Assembly: GCA_030917985.1 (NCBI GenBank)
Contig: JAUPTR010000020.1
Span: forward strand, 1-9,430
DNA length: 9,430 nt
Direction: 5' to 3'
From: Pseudomonadota bacterium
GTDB lineage: Bacteria; Pseudomonadota; Gammaproteobacteria; Burkholderiales; SCOH01
The notes beneath the pieces were generated by a model. It had not been told where the DNA came from, did not search any database, and saw nothing but the letters and a program-made list of their open reading frames with translations. Numbering within the stretch: the stretch's first letter is position 1; every line of letters starts with the position of its first letter. The translations under genes and the position numbers were made by a program. Below, one piece after another: positions 1-7,496 of this stretch.

Positions 1-3000
1 GCCTTGGCGACGGCCGAAGCCGAGCAAAAAGCACTGTTTACCGAGATTGCCAGTAGCCTGTGGCATTCGCCAGGCGACTTCGTCATCGCGCTCGACCGGC
101 TGCGCAGTCAGCGCGGCAAATTGCTGGCACTAAAGGAACAGCGATACATCGATCTGGAGCGAATTGCCGCGCTTGACGCCGAACTGGAAGCGGAACAACA
201 GCGGCTGGCCGACAAAACCGTGACATTCCTGGCGCAGGATGACGCGTTTAAAAGCTATCGCAATGATCTGGAAAAACTGGCGCCGTTGCTGGCGCAGGCG
301 CAAAAGACCAACGACATCGAACCGGTATTGGCGGCATTGGATCAAGTGTCGCACGGACTAGATCTGTTGACCGAGCTGCTGGGGACGCTGGCAGCCGGTG
401 ATGCGGGTTTGCGCACCCAAATTCTCGATGCCGTGTCGGGCGTGTATGCGGAGGTTAACCGCCTGCGTGCCGAAGCGCGCAACCGCCGTAAGCAGTTAGG
501 CGAAACCGAAGCGGCAGCTGAATTTGGTGCGCAATTCAAGTTGTTTGGCCAGAGCGTTGCCAATGCGCTGGAGTTTGCCGATACCCCGGAAAAGTGCGAC
601 GAGGCGCTGACCCGGTTGTTGACGCAGCTGGAAGAGCTGGAAGGCCGGTTCGGGGAACAGGAAACGTTCCTGGCCGATATCGGCAGTAAACGTGAATCGG
701 TGTACGAGGCCTTTTCCGCACGCAAACAGGTATTGCTCGACGAACGGCAGCGCCGTGCCCAGGCACTGGTCGATGCGGCCAGCCGCATTCTGGCCGGCAT
801 TCCCAAACGCGTGGCGCAACTCGCCGCAGCGGAGCAGTTGCATGCCTATTTTGCTTCGGATGCGTTGATTCTCAAGCTCAAGGGCTTGATCGATAATTTG
901 CGCGCGCTGGGCGACGCAGTCCATGCCGACGATCTCGAGTCGCAGCTGAAAACCGCACGCGAAAACGCCACCAAGATCTTGCGCGACCGTTCTGAGCTAA
1001 TGTCCGGCGAAGGCATCCGTCTTGGCAAACATCGCTTTACCGTCAATACCCAAGCGCTGGATTTGACCATTGTGCCGAAAGACGGCGGACTGGTGTTTCA
1101 CCTGACCGGTACCGACTATTTCGAAACCATTAACGACAGCCGACTCGATGCATTGAGCTACTACTGGCCGCAAACCCTGGTCGCCGAAAGCGATGCGGTT
1201 TACCGTGCCGAATACTTGGCTTATATCCTGTGGGACGCCGCGCAACGTGGTGAGGCGGGGCTTAACGTTACCCAACTGCGCAACGCAGCGCTCGAACCCG
1301 CACAACTCACCGATCTGGTGCGTCAGTTTGCCGCCACCCGCTACCAAGAAGGCTATCAAAAAGGCGTACACGATCACGATGCGGCACTCATTCTGGCGGC
1401 CTTGTTGCCGATGGCCGACGATGCCGGCCTGCTGCGCTTTGGGCCACTGCCGCGTGCACTGGCAACGCTGTTCTGGTGCCACGTGACGGACTATGACGAA
1501 TCACGTCAGCAGTGGAAACGTCAGGCCATCAGCGCCGCCCGTCTGGCTGAGCAGTTTGGCCACCACGAGGCACGGCAACAACTTGAGCGCGTACTGGCCG
1601 ACAAGCTGGCGGCATTTGTCGTGGCAAACGAGTTGGTTTCGTCGGCGCTACCAGAAGCCCAGCTAGCGGCGGCGGCCGCCTATCTGGTGGCGGAACTGGC
1701 AACCGGTCGCGATGAATGGTGTGCCAGCGCCATCGCACTCGATTTGGCGGATGGGCTGACCAAACATCTGGAGCGGCACAATCTGCAAGCGGAATGGCGC
1801 GACAGCATCAGCCATGGGCCGCTCGCTGCGCGCTGGCACCTAGCGCAGGCCTGGCTGACTGGGTATGCCGCACAGCAATTACCGCAAGCGACGGGTTTTG
1901 TGACCGAGGCTGCGGCGCTGTTGTTGGTCGACTTGCCCCGCCAGCGCGTCAATGCCAATCTGCAAGCGGACATCGCTGCCTTGCTCGGCGACCATCGCCG
2001 GTTAGCGAATGGTGTGCTGTCGCTGTCGCTTAACGATTTCCTCGACCGCCTGGCACAGCATCAACAAGTGGTGGTGCCCGCGTTCCAGGCACTGCAGACG
2101 CTGCGCCAGCAACTAGTGGCAGAACAAAAGGCACGCCTTAAGCTGGGCCAGTTTCAGGCCAAACCGTTGTCGAGTTTTGTGCGCAACCGCCTGATCGATG
2201 AAGTGTATCTGCCGATCATTGGTGACAATCTGGCCAAACAGATGGGCACCGCCGGCGAAAACCGCCGCACCGATCTGATGGGCATGCTGCTACTGATATC
2301 GCCACCCGGTTATGGCAAAACTACGCTGATGGAATACCTGGCTGACCGGCTGGGGCTGATTTTTGTCCGTATCAACTGCCCGGCGCTGGGGCATGACGTA
2401 ACCTCGCTCGACCCGTCACAAGCCAAGCATAGCGCAGCGCGACAGGAGCTGGAGAAACTCAATCTCGGGCTGGCTATGGGCAATAATGTGATGCTGTATC
2501 TGGACGACATCCAGCACACCCATCCGGAGTTCCTGCAAAAATTCATTGCCCTCTGCGACGGCACACGCCGGGTGGAAGGGGTGTGGAACGGCGAGCCACG
2601 CAGTTACGATTTGCGCGGCAAGCGGTTTGCGATAGTGATGGCCGGCAACCCCTATACCGAATCAGGTGACGTGTTCAGGATCCCGGACATGCTGGCCAAC
2701 CGGGCGGATATCTACAATCTGGGCGATGTGTTGTCCGGGCGCGAGGCGCTGTTTGCCATGTCCTATCTGGAAAACAGCCTGACCAGTCACCCGGTGCTGG
2801 CGCCGCTGGCCAGCCGTGAACCGAAAGACGTGTTGTTGTTCATTCGCATGGCGCAGGGCGAAACCGTCGCGCCAGCCGAATTTACTCATCAGTATGGTGC
2901 CGCCGAACTGGGCGAGATAGTTGGTGTATTCCAGCGTTTGTTCCGCGTGCGGGATGTGTTGCTGCAAGTCAACGCGGCCTATATCGCGTCTGCGGCGCAG

Positions 3001-3675
3001 GCCGATGCCTATCGCACCGAACCGCCGTTTAAACTTCAAGGCAGCTACCGCAATATGGCCAAATTGGCCGCCAAGGTCAGTGCCATCACGCGCGACGACG
3101 AACTCTCCGCATTGCTGCGCGACCACTATCGCGGTGAGGCGCAAACACTGACCAGCGGTGCTGAAGAAAACCTGCTGAAACTGGCCGAGATCCTTGGCGA
3201 TCTGCAGCCAGATGAAGTGCAGCGCTGGCAAGCCATACGCGCCGATTTCCTGCGCCACAAGAAGCAGGGCGGGGCCGACGCGGACGGCAGCACCAAACTC
3301 GCAAATCTGGTGGCGGACATGGCGGTGACACTGGGCGATATCTCCAGCTCACTGCGCGAAGCGAAATCGTCAGAGCGGCTAGCGGCCAGCTTAACGGACG
3401 GCTTGGGCAAGCTGGCGCAAGTGCTGCCAGTACCGGCGCCACAAGTCAGCGTCAATGTGCCGGAGCAGCCACAGGTGGCGGAAGCGATTCGCGCCCTGGT
3501 CAGTGCGTATGAAGCGTCGCTGTTGCCGACCGTCAGTGCAATGAACCACAAAATCCGCCTGGACCACGATATCTGGGAAAAAGTGCAACAGATCGGCGAT
3601 GGTCTGCAGCAATTACAACAACGTCTGGCCAAAGGGCAAACCACCCAGGCAAGTAGTGAAAGGAATCCCAAATGA
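1..3675 (+). CDS. Large coiled-coil AAA+ ATPase, 'DNA repair ATPase' (DUF3686-associated) family, 5'-partial
   Basis: The frame is open from base 1, so the real start lies upstream. The TTG at 4-6 is only the first start-like codon in the window, and family members as I recall them are about 1600 residues with an extra N-terminal domain. Residues here are counted from that TTG. The order is: helical, coiled-coil-rich region (about 15-330, with the family-like stretch RGKLLALKEQRYIDLERI near 36); a beta-rich domain (about 334-420, starting GEGIRLGKHRFTVNT); a helical linker with GVHDHD at 454-459; an AAA+ ATPase core (about 740-1000); and a helical tail to 1223. The ATPase core shows Walker A PPGYGKTT (K772), Walker B LYLDD (D834, D835), a sensor-1-like GN (N882) and a possible arginine finger in MLANRAD (R900). 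All ATPase residues appear intact. No signal peptide or membrane segment is visible in this part. 'DNA repair ATPase' is a database name; I know of no proven reaction. Its stop overlaps the next gene. Confidence 0.85.
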   Translation, partial: ALATAEAEQKALFTEIASSLWHSPGDFVIALDRLRSQRGKLLALKEQRYIDLERIAALDAELEAEQQRLADKTVTFLAQDDAFKSYRNDLEKLAPLLAQAQKTNDIEPVLAALDQVSHGLDLLTELLGTLAAGDAGLRTQILDAVSGVYAEVNRLRAEARNRRKQLGETEAAAEFGAQFKLFGQSVANALEFADTPEKCDEALTRLLTQLEELEGRFGEQETFLADIGSKRESVYEAFSARKQVLLDERQRRAQALVDAASRILAGIPKRVAQLAAAEQLHAYFASDALILKLKGLIDNLRALGDAVHADDLESQLKTARENATKILRDRSELMSGEGIRLGKHRFTVNTQALDLTIVPKDGGLVFHLTGTDYFETINDSRLDALSYYWPQTLVAESDAVYRAEYLAYILWDAAQRGEAGLNVTQLRNAALEPAQLTDLVRQFAATRYQEGYQKGVHDHDAALILAALLPMADDAGLLRFGPLPRALATLFWCHVTDYDESRQQWKRQAISAARLAEQFGHHEARQQLERVLADKLAAFVVANELVSSALPEAQLAAAAAYLVAELATGRDEWCASAIALDLADGLTKHLERHNLQAEWRDSISHGPLAARWHLAQAWLTGYAAQQLPQATGFVTEAAALLLVDLPRQRVNANLQADIAALLGDHRRLANGVLSLSLNDFLDRLAQHQQVVVPAFQALQTLRQQLVAEQKARLKLGQFQAKPLSSFVRNRLIDEVYLPIIGDNLAKQMGTAGENRRTDLMGMLLLISPPGYGKTTLMEYLADRLGLIFVRINCPALGHDVTSLDPSQAKHSAARQELEKLNLGLAMGNNVMLYLDDIQHTHPEFLQKFIALCDGTRRVEGVWNGEPRSYDLRGKRFAIVMAGNPYTESGDVFRIPDMLANRADIYNLGDVLSGREALFAMSYLENSLTSHPVLAPLASREPKDVLLFIRMAQGETVAPAEFTHQYGAAELGEIVGVFQRLFRVRDVLLQVNAAYIASAAQADAYRTEPPFKLQGSYRNMAKLAAKVSAITRDDELSALLRDHYRGEAQTLTSGAEENLLKLAEILGDLQPDEVQRWQAIRADFLRHKKQGGADADGSTKLANLVADMAVTLGDISSSLREAKSSERLAASLTDGLGKLAQVLPVPAPQVSVNVPEQPQVAEAIRALVSAYEASLLPTVSAMNHKIRLDHDIWEKVQQIGDGLQQLQQRLAKGQTTQASSERNPK

Positions 3676-3914
3676 GTGAATCGCGTGACTATCTGGAAAT
3701 GAGCTTTCGTTCGATCCAGTGCTTTAGTAACGATGGCAAACTGGATGCCGATGAATTTGGCAAAATCGTCGACATTGCGCTGCGTGACGGTGTGCTGGAC
3801 GCCAATGAGATGCGGGTGCTGCACCGCATTGTGCGCCATCTGACGCCGGCTGAAATGACACCGGAGCTACTTGCGCGCTTTGACGAGTTAAAACGCCATT
3901 ACAAGCTGGAATGA
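3672..3914 (+). CDS. Small TerB-like/EF-hand-like protein coupled to the AAA+ ATPase
   Basis: This is an 80-residue acidic, helical protein. The ATG overlaps the ATPase stop as ATGA (3672-3675). An SD-like GAAAGGA at 3658-3664 lies 7 nt upstream, which supports this start and suggests translational coupling. The gene ends in tandem stops, TGA then TAG (3912-3917). The sequence contains two similar acidic turns, NDGKLDADEF (about residues 20-29) and RDGVLDANEM (about 38-47). Each is followed by an amphipathic helix. The spacing resembles the helix-DG-helix repeats of TerB-like proteins and, more loosely, EF-hands. The first EF-like loop has D, D and E at positions 5, 9 and 12 but lacks the usual Asp at position 1, and the second is even more degenerate, so calcium binding is doubtful. 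I infer a partner or regulator of the ATPase; the exact family is not certain. Confidence 0.8.
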   Translation: MSESRDYLEMSFRSIQCFSNDGKLDADEFGKIVDIALRDGVLDANEMRVLHRIVRHLTPAEMTPELLARFDELKRHYKLE

Positions 3915-4253
3915 TAGCCCAGTTGGCTGCATCGTCTACGCTTTTGCCTACATAGACTGTCTTAGGTGTCCGGTAGCATACCCTGCCGGGTATCGTGGCC
4001 TCGGGTACAGTGCATCCGCAATGAGCTTTTGCCAAATATCCATAATCCGTTAAACCAATGTGCTGCTGGCCCAAGGGAACCGAAAGGGCCGTTCATGGCG
4101 AACGTTTCTGAATGCTCACATTCGTCTGCTTTGGGGTATTGATCGGCCTTTGAGCTGGTCAATCGCGAAGGGCTTCTACGGGTCGACAGCAGCCAGTCGA
4201 ATGCAGCGCTATTGGCAGTAACAGTTGATGGAATCCTGTAGCTGTCGATTGCG
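3915..4253. other. Gene-free convergent spacer with short hairpins, possible degenerate intergenic repeat
   Basis: The 339 bases between the convergent TerB-like and molybdoenzyme genes hold no convincing gene; short minus-strand frames crossing it have no recognisable domain. GC is visibly lower than in the flanking genes. Short inverted repeats are present: ATACCC-TGCC-GGGTAT (3978-3993), GGCCC/GGGCC (4068-4072 with 4086-4090), CGTTC/GAACG (4090-4094 with 4100-4104), GAATG-CTCA-CATTC (4110-4123), and TCGACAGC/GCTGTCGA (4183-4190 with 4241-4248). None is followed by a clear T-run on either strand, so I see no classic intrinsic terminator. The part from about 4119 to 4200 (CATTCGTCTGCTTTGGGG and onward) resembles decayed intergenic sequence I recall from many proteobacterial genomes; that resemblance is from memory only. 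Confidence 0.5.
3978..3993. repeat. Perfect 6-bp inverted repeat downstream of the TerB-like gene
   Basis: ATACCC and GGGTAT flank a TGCC tetraloop, 61 bases after the TGA of the TerB-like gene. It could form a short RNA hairpin that marks the 3' end of the ATPase transcript or act as a small protein-binding dyad. There is no T-tract, so a Rho-independent terminator is not supported. Confidence 0.35.
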
Positions 4254-6569
4254 TTAACCCGCCACCGCCCCAATAAACACCGGCACATACTTGTGATACG
4301 GCGTGCGTGTCAGCGGGTCGCAGTGGTCGCTGGCGGTCAGCCGGTTGAGTTGCGGCCCGGTCGGTTCGCCATCGGCAAAACGCTGGCCATAACCATGCGG
4401 CAGGGTGGCGGTGCCACGGCGCAGGTTGTCGTCCAGCGCCACCGTCACTTGCAGCTCGCCGGTGGCGGAGCGGCACAACGCTTGCGCGCCGTCGCTCAGC
4501 CCCAGTGTCGCGGCATCCTCCGGGTGCAGGCGCATTGCGCCGTCGCGGTCTACCTTGCGCCAGGCGGGCTGGCGGTAGATCTGGTTGGCGTTGTACGAGC
4601 GCCGTTCGCCGGCCATCAGGATGAACGGGTAGTCGGTTCCGGGCAGCGTTTCACTGCTCAATGCGCGCAGTTCCTGCAGCATTTCCGGAATCGCCAGATC
4701 GATACGCCGATCCGGGTGGCGCACCAGTTTCCAGGTGTCGTCCCAGGTGTTGATGCTCATCACCGTGCCGGCGCGGCGCTGGATGATGGCGCGGAACAGC
4801 GCGGCGCCCAGCGTCAGCTTGTTGCCTTTATGCCCGGCGCGTAGCACTGCTGCGCGGTGGCGCTTGGCATACAGGGTGGTCAGCCCCAGCAGCGGCGCGG
4901 CCACTGCAGCACCGGTGGGCAAGGTTTTGCCCAGCGTGCGATAGAGGATTGATGCAGCGTAGTGCTGCCAGCGCGGCTTGCGCGACAACACGGCGCCGAG
5001 CGCGCCGAGAAACAGCACATGCCCGCTGAAACATGGCTCCAGCCGTGCGATGTTTTCCAGCAGCGGAAAACGCGCCGGGATTTCGCCCATTTTCTCCAGT
5101 AGCCGGGTGTAGATTTCCGGCTCCGGCAGGCTTTCGCCCAGCGGTGCAAACAGTGCATGGCGCAGATGGAAGGCGTTTTCCGGAAATTCCAGATTAAAGC
5201 CGGTGGCCTCCCATTTTTCGAACTGCGACGCCGCCGGCAGAATATAGTGGGCAAAGCGGGCGGTCTCGGTCATCGCCACATCCACCACGACCAATAATTC
5301 CAGCTTGCTGAAAGCACGCTCGTAGGCTGCCGTATCGGCAGCGGTCAGCACCGGGTTCGAGCTGTCGACAAACATGGCGCGGATACGGTCTTCGCCCGCA
5401 TGCTCGATTTCATCCGGCAGGATATTCGGCGGATACAAGCCGGAGATCGGGAACATCTGGTGTCTGGCGGTACGCGGATATTTGGGGTTGCGCTCGTCGC
5501 TGTGGCCAATCAGGGGCAGCAGGAAGGTGTGCAGATTGTTGCCGCCACGTTTGCCGAAATTGCCAGTCACCAGGTACAGCAGCTTTTCCAGATAGCTGTT
5601 GAGCGTGCAGTGCAGCGTTTGCTGGATGCCGAGATCGATGCGCACGCAGGCATTGGCAGCGGTGGCAAAACCGCGCGCTACTTTCTCCACTTCGGCCAGC
5701 GGTAGATCGGCGCGTTGCACGTAGTCGGCCACCGGAATCGCCAGCAGTTGTTTTTCCAGCTCGGCAAAGCCGTTGCAGTGCTGCGCCAGAAATTCGCGGT
5801 CGTGCAAGCCTTCGCGCACGATGATGCTCAACATCGCTGCCATCAGGAAAGCATCGGTGCCCGGCTTGATCTGCAAGTGGATATCCGCCTGCTTGGCGGT
5901 TTCCGAGCGGCGCGGGTCCACCACCACCATGGTGCGCTGCGGATTTTTCTGCAGATCGCGCAAGGTGTCGCGCGCGTTGGGAATGCCGTGCGCCTGATAC
6001 GGATTGGTGCCGATGAACAACACATAGTCGGCATGTTCCACATCTTCGGTGGTGTGGCAGGTTTGATGCCCGAACAAGCGGCCGTTGACCCAGAAATCGC
6101 CGGTTTTTTCCTGCGCCAGCGAGGTATAGACAAAGCGGCTGCGCATCGCTTTCAGCAGTTGCTGGCTATACATGCCGCCGAGATGATTGCCCTGGCCGCC
6201 CCCGCCATAAAAGGCGAATGCCTGCCCGCCATGTTGCTCGCGGATCGCCAGCAAGCGACGGACGATGTCGTCCAGTGCCTCGTCCCAGCTCACCCGCTTG
6301 AAGCTGCCATCCGCCTGGCGTTGCAGCGGGTATTGCAGGCGATCGGCATGGTTCTGGTAATACTCCAGCCGTGCGGCTTTCTGGCAGATATATCCCTTGG
6401 AAACCGGGTGCGCCTCATCACCCCGAATACGGGTGAACTTGCCATCCTCAATCGTCACCGTCAGCCCGCAATTGCGCGAACAGAGGATGCAGGCGGTTTT
6501 TTCCACATGCGCATCAGGGTTTTGCGGATGCCTGGATGCTGCCTGTTGCGGGCTGTCGCTGTGGCTCAT
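4254..6569 (-). CDS. Molybdopterin (bisMGD) oxidoreductase, formate dehydrogenase/BisC-like superfamily, cytoplasmic
   Basis: This 771-residue protein of the Mo/W-bisMGD (DMSO reductase) superfamily has a near N-terminal [4Fe-4S] motif, C27-x2-C30-x3-C34-x27-C62, with K64 following closely, as in formate dehydrogenases. Cofactor-domain motifs follow: a glycine-rich FYGGGGQGN (120-128), GTNPYQAHG (187-195) and VVVDPRRSETA (about 214-224). C171-H172, in HQTCHTTED, sits where Cys/Sec-His binds Mo in formate dehydrogenase, so a Cys ligand is likely. The C-terminal dinucleotide-binding domain runs from about 645 (FILMAGERRSYNAN) to the end. The N-terminus has no twin-arginine signal, so it is probably cytoplasmic. 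No electron-transfer subunit, membrane anchor or FdhD-type chaperone is encoded nearby, and the substrate is unknown. The ATG at 6569 is supported by AAGAGA (6576-6581) six bases upstream. It is divergent from a TetR gene and probably repressed by it. Confidence 0.9.
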   Translation of the reverse strand: MSHSDSPQQAASRHPQNPDAHVEKTACILCSRNCGLTVTIEDGKFTRIRGDEAHPVSKGYICQKAARLEYYQNHADRLQYPLQRQADGSFKRVSWDEALDDIVRRLLAIREQHGGQAFAFYGGGGQGNHLGGMYSQQLLKAMRSRFVYTSLAQEKTGDFWVNGRLFGHQTCHTTEDVEHADYVLFIGTNPYQAHGIPNARDTLRDLQKNPQRTMVVVDPRRSETAKQADIHLQIKPGTDAFLMAAMLSIIVREGLHDREFLAQHCNGFAELEKQLLAIPVADYVQRADLPLAEVEKVARGFATAANACVRIDLGIQQTLHCTLNSYLEKLLYLVTGNFGKRGGNNLHTFLLPLIGHSDERNPKYPRTARHQMFPISGLYPPNILPDEIEHAGEDRIRAMFVDSSNPVLTAADTAAYERAFSKLELLVVVDVAMTETARFAHYILPAASQFEKWEATGFNLEFPENAFHLRHALFAPLGESLPEPEIYTRLLEKMGEIPARFPLLENIARLEPCFSGHVLFLGALGAVLSRKPRWQHYAASILYRTLGKTLPTGAAVAAPLLGLTTLYAKRHRAAVLRAGHKGNKLTLGAALFRAIIQRRAGTVMSINTWDDTWKLVRHPDRRIDLAIPEMLQELRALSSETLPGTDYPFILMAGERRSYNANQIYRQPAWRKVDRDGAMRLHPEDAATLGLSDGAQALCRSATGELQVTVALDDNLRRGTATLPHGYGQRFADGEPTGPQLNRLTASDHCDPLTRTPYHKYVPVFIGAVAG

Positions 6570-6587
6570 GGCGTGTCTCTTGGCTCA

Positions 6588-6624
6588 TTACATAATGATC
6601 GTTATGCTAACGGTCGTTATGTAA
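6588..6624. promoter_or_regulatory. 37-bp dyad operator between the molybdoenzyme and TetR genes
   Basis: Two 17-base arms (6588-6604 and 6608-6624) surround a 3-base centre. The outer 8 bases, TTACATAA and TTATGTAA, are perfectly complementary, and the arms differ at only two pairs. Inside it, two partly palindromic units repeat directly as TAATGATCGTTATG (6593-6606, with its leading T) and TAACGGTCGTTATG (6608-6621). This fits two TetR dimers binding side by side. The dyad lies 19 bases from the molybdoenzyme start and 43 bases from the TetR start. Bound repressor would therefore cover any promoter for either gene. I could not pick confident -35/-10 boxes by eye. Confidence 0.8.
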
Positions 6625-6666
6625 CAATACAAGCTGAATCAAAAGGAATTTTGCGAGGAACGCGAG

Positions 6667-7278
6667 ATGCGTTACACACCCGAACACAAGGACAAAACCC
6701 GCCAGCGCCTGCTCGATGCAGGCGGCGCGATCGCCAAGAAGGATGGTTTTGGTACCACCGGGGTCGACAGTCTGATGGCCTCAGTAGGGCTGACCTCCGG
6801 GGCGTTTTACGCTCACTTTCGCTCCAAGGGGGCGCTGCTGGAAGCAATTGTCGACAACGAACTGGGCCGCTCGATCGAGGTGTTCGGCCAGCAATCGCAC
6901 GAACGCATGCTGCAGACGCTGGACAACTACCTGAGCCTGGCCCATGTGGAACACCCGGAACTTGGCTGCGCCCTGCCCTGCCTCAGCCCGGAAATCGCCC
7001 GTGCCGGTGAACACACGCGGCAGGTTTTCGAGCAGCGACTACTGCAATTGCTGGAAGCCATGCGGCCACATACCGGGGACGACAGCAAGACCTGGTCTAT
7101 CGTCTCGCAAGTGGTGGGCGCAGTCATGCTGGCGCGCGCCATGGATAACAAGGATTGTCGCCAGGCTCTGCTGCAGGCAGTCAAACAACAGATTATGCTG
7201 CTACTACCAGCCACCGGTCCGGCAGCGTCAGTCAGATCCGACTCAAGCCGGGCAAGCCCGCCAGCACACAAGGAATAA
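6667..7278 (+). CDS. TetR/AcrR-family transcriptional repressor
   Basis: This 203-residue protein has the usual length and layout of TetR repressors. The N-terminal DNA-binding domain covers about residues 8-56, with the helix-turn-helix at about 30-53 (VDSLMASVGLTSGAFYAHF, then RSK). The remainder is a helical ligand-binding and dimerisation domain. Start evidence is GAGGAA at 6655-6660, six bases before the ATG. It most likely represses itself and the divergent molybdoenzyme through the 37-bp dyad just upstream. Residues 99-110 (LGCALPCLSPEI) carry C101 and C105. From memory, C101 falls where the redox/electrophile-sensing Cys106 lies in E. coli NemR (GCLTVKLSAEV), so sensing of a reactive compound is possible but unproven. 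The polar tail after about residue 183 looks disordered. The gene ends one base before slyX, whose SD lies within its last codons. Confidence 0.9.
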   Translation: MRYTPEHKDKTRQRLLDAGGAIAKKDGFGTTGVDSLMASVGLTSGAFYAHFRSKGALLEAIVDNELGRSIEVFGQQSHERMLQTLDNYLSLAHVEHPELGCALPCLSPEIARAGEHTRQVFEQRLLQLLEAMRPHTGDDSKTWSIVSQVVGAVMLARAMDNKDCRQALLQAVKQQIMLLLPATGPAASVRSDSSRASPPAHKE

Positions 7279-7279
7279 T

Positions 7280-7483
7280 ATGGACGAACGCATCACCGAA
7301 CTGGAAATCAAGCTGAGTTTTCAGGAAGAATTGCTGGAAACACTCAACCAGACAGTGATTCGCCAGCAACAACAAATGGATCTGCTGCAACAGCAGATGC
7401 GGCTGCTGTATCAACAAGTGAAGAGCTATTCCGGCCCCACCGACAGCGCACCACAGCAGCAGGAAATCCCGCCGCATTATTGA
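7280..7483 (+). CDS. slyX: SlyX family protein
   Basis: This is a 67-residue coiled-coil protein, close to the usual 70-75 residues for SlyX. It starts MDERITELEIKLSFQEELLE, continues with a Gln-rich heptad region to about residue 50, and ends in the Pro-rich IPPHY typical of the family. SlyX function is unknown; the name comes from its position beside slyD in enteric bacteria. The SD AAGGA (7270-7274) lies inside the last codons of the TetR gene, five bases before the ATG, and only one base separates the TetR stop from this start. It is therefore probably co-transcribed and translationally linked with the repressor. It converges on the AraC-type gene with only 13 bases between the stop codons, and no terminator hairpin is visible there. 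Confidence 0.9.
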   Translation: MDERITELEIKLSFQEELLETLNQTVIRQQQQMDLLQQQMRLLYQQVKSYSGPTDSAPQQQEIPPHY

Positions 7484-7496
7484 TGTTTGTCGCCGC

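Noticed and set aside
4..6. TTG as the true start of the AAA+ ATPase
   Set aside because: The frame is open to base 1, there is no room to see an SD, and family members are several hundred residues longer at the N-terminus.
496..924. 142-codon minus-strand frame inside the ATPase gene
   Set aside because: Antisense shadow of a coding region with strong codon periodicity on the plus strand.
3126..3839. 237-codon minus-strand frame opposite the ATPase end and the TerB-like gene
   Set aside because: It overlaps two well-supported genes and the translation shows no recognisable motif.
3978..3993. Rho-independent terminator after the TerB-like gene
   Set aside because: The stem is only 6 bp and no T-run follows on either strand.
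3962..4288. 108-codon minus-strand frame across the convergent spacer
   Set aside because: No domain, no convincing SD, and it enters the 3' end of the molybdoenzyme in another frame. At most it is translation of a repeat remnant.
5715..7010. 431-codon plus-strand open frame
   Set aside because: It is antisense to the molybdoenzyme, crosses the divergent operator and enters the TetR gene out of frame. The product has no domain and low-complexity composition; such frames are common opposite GC-rich genes.
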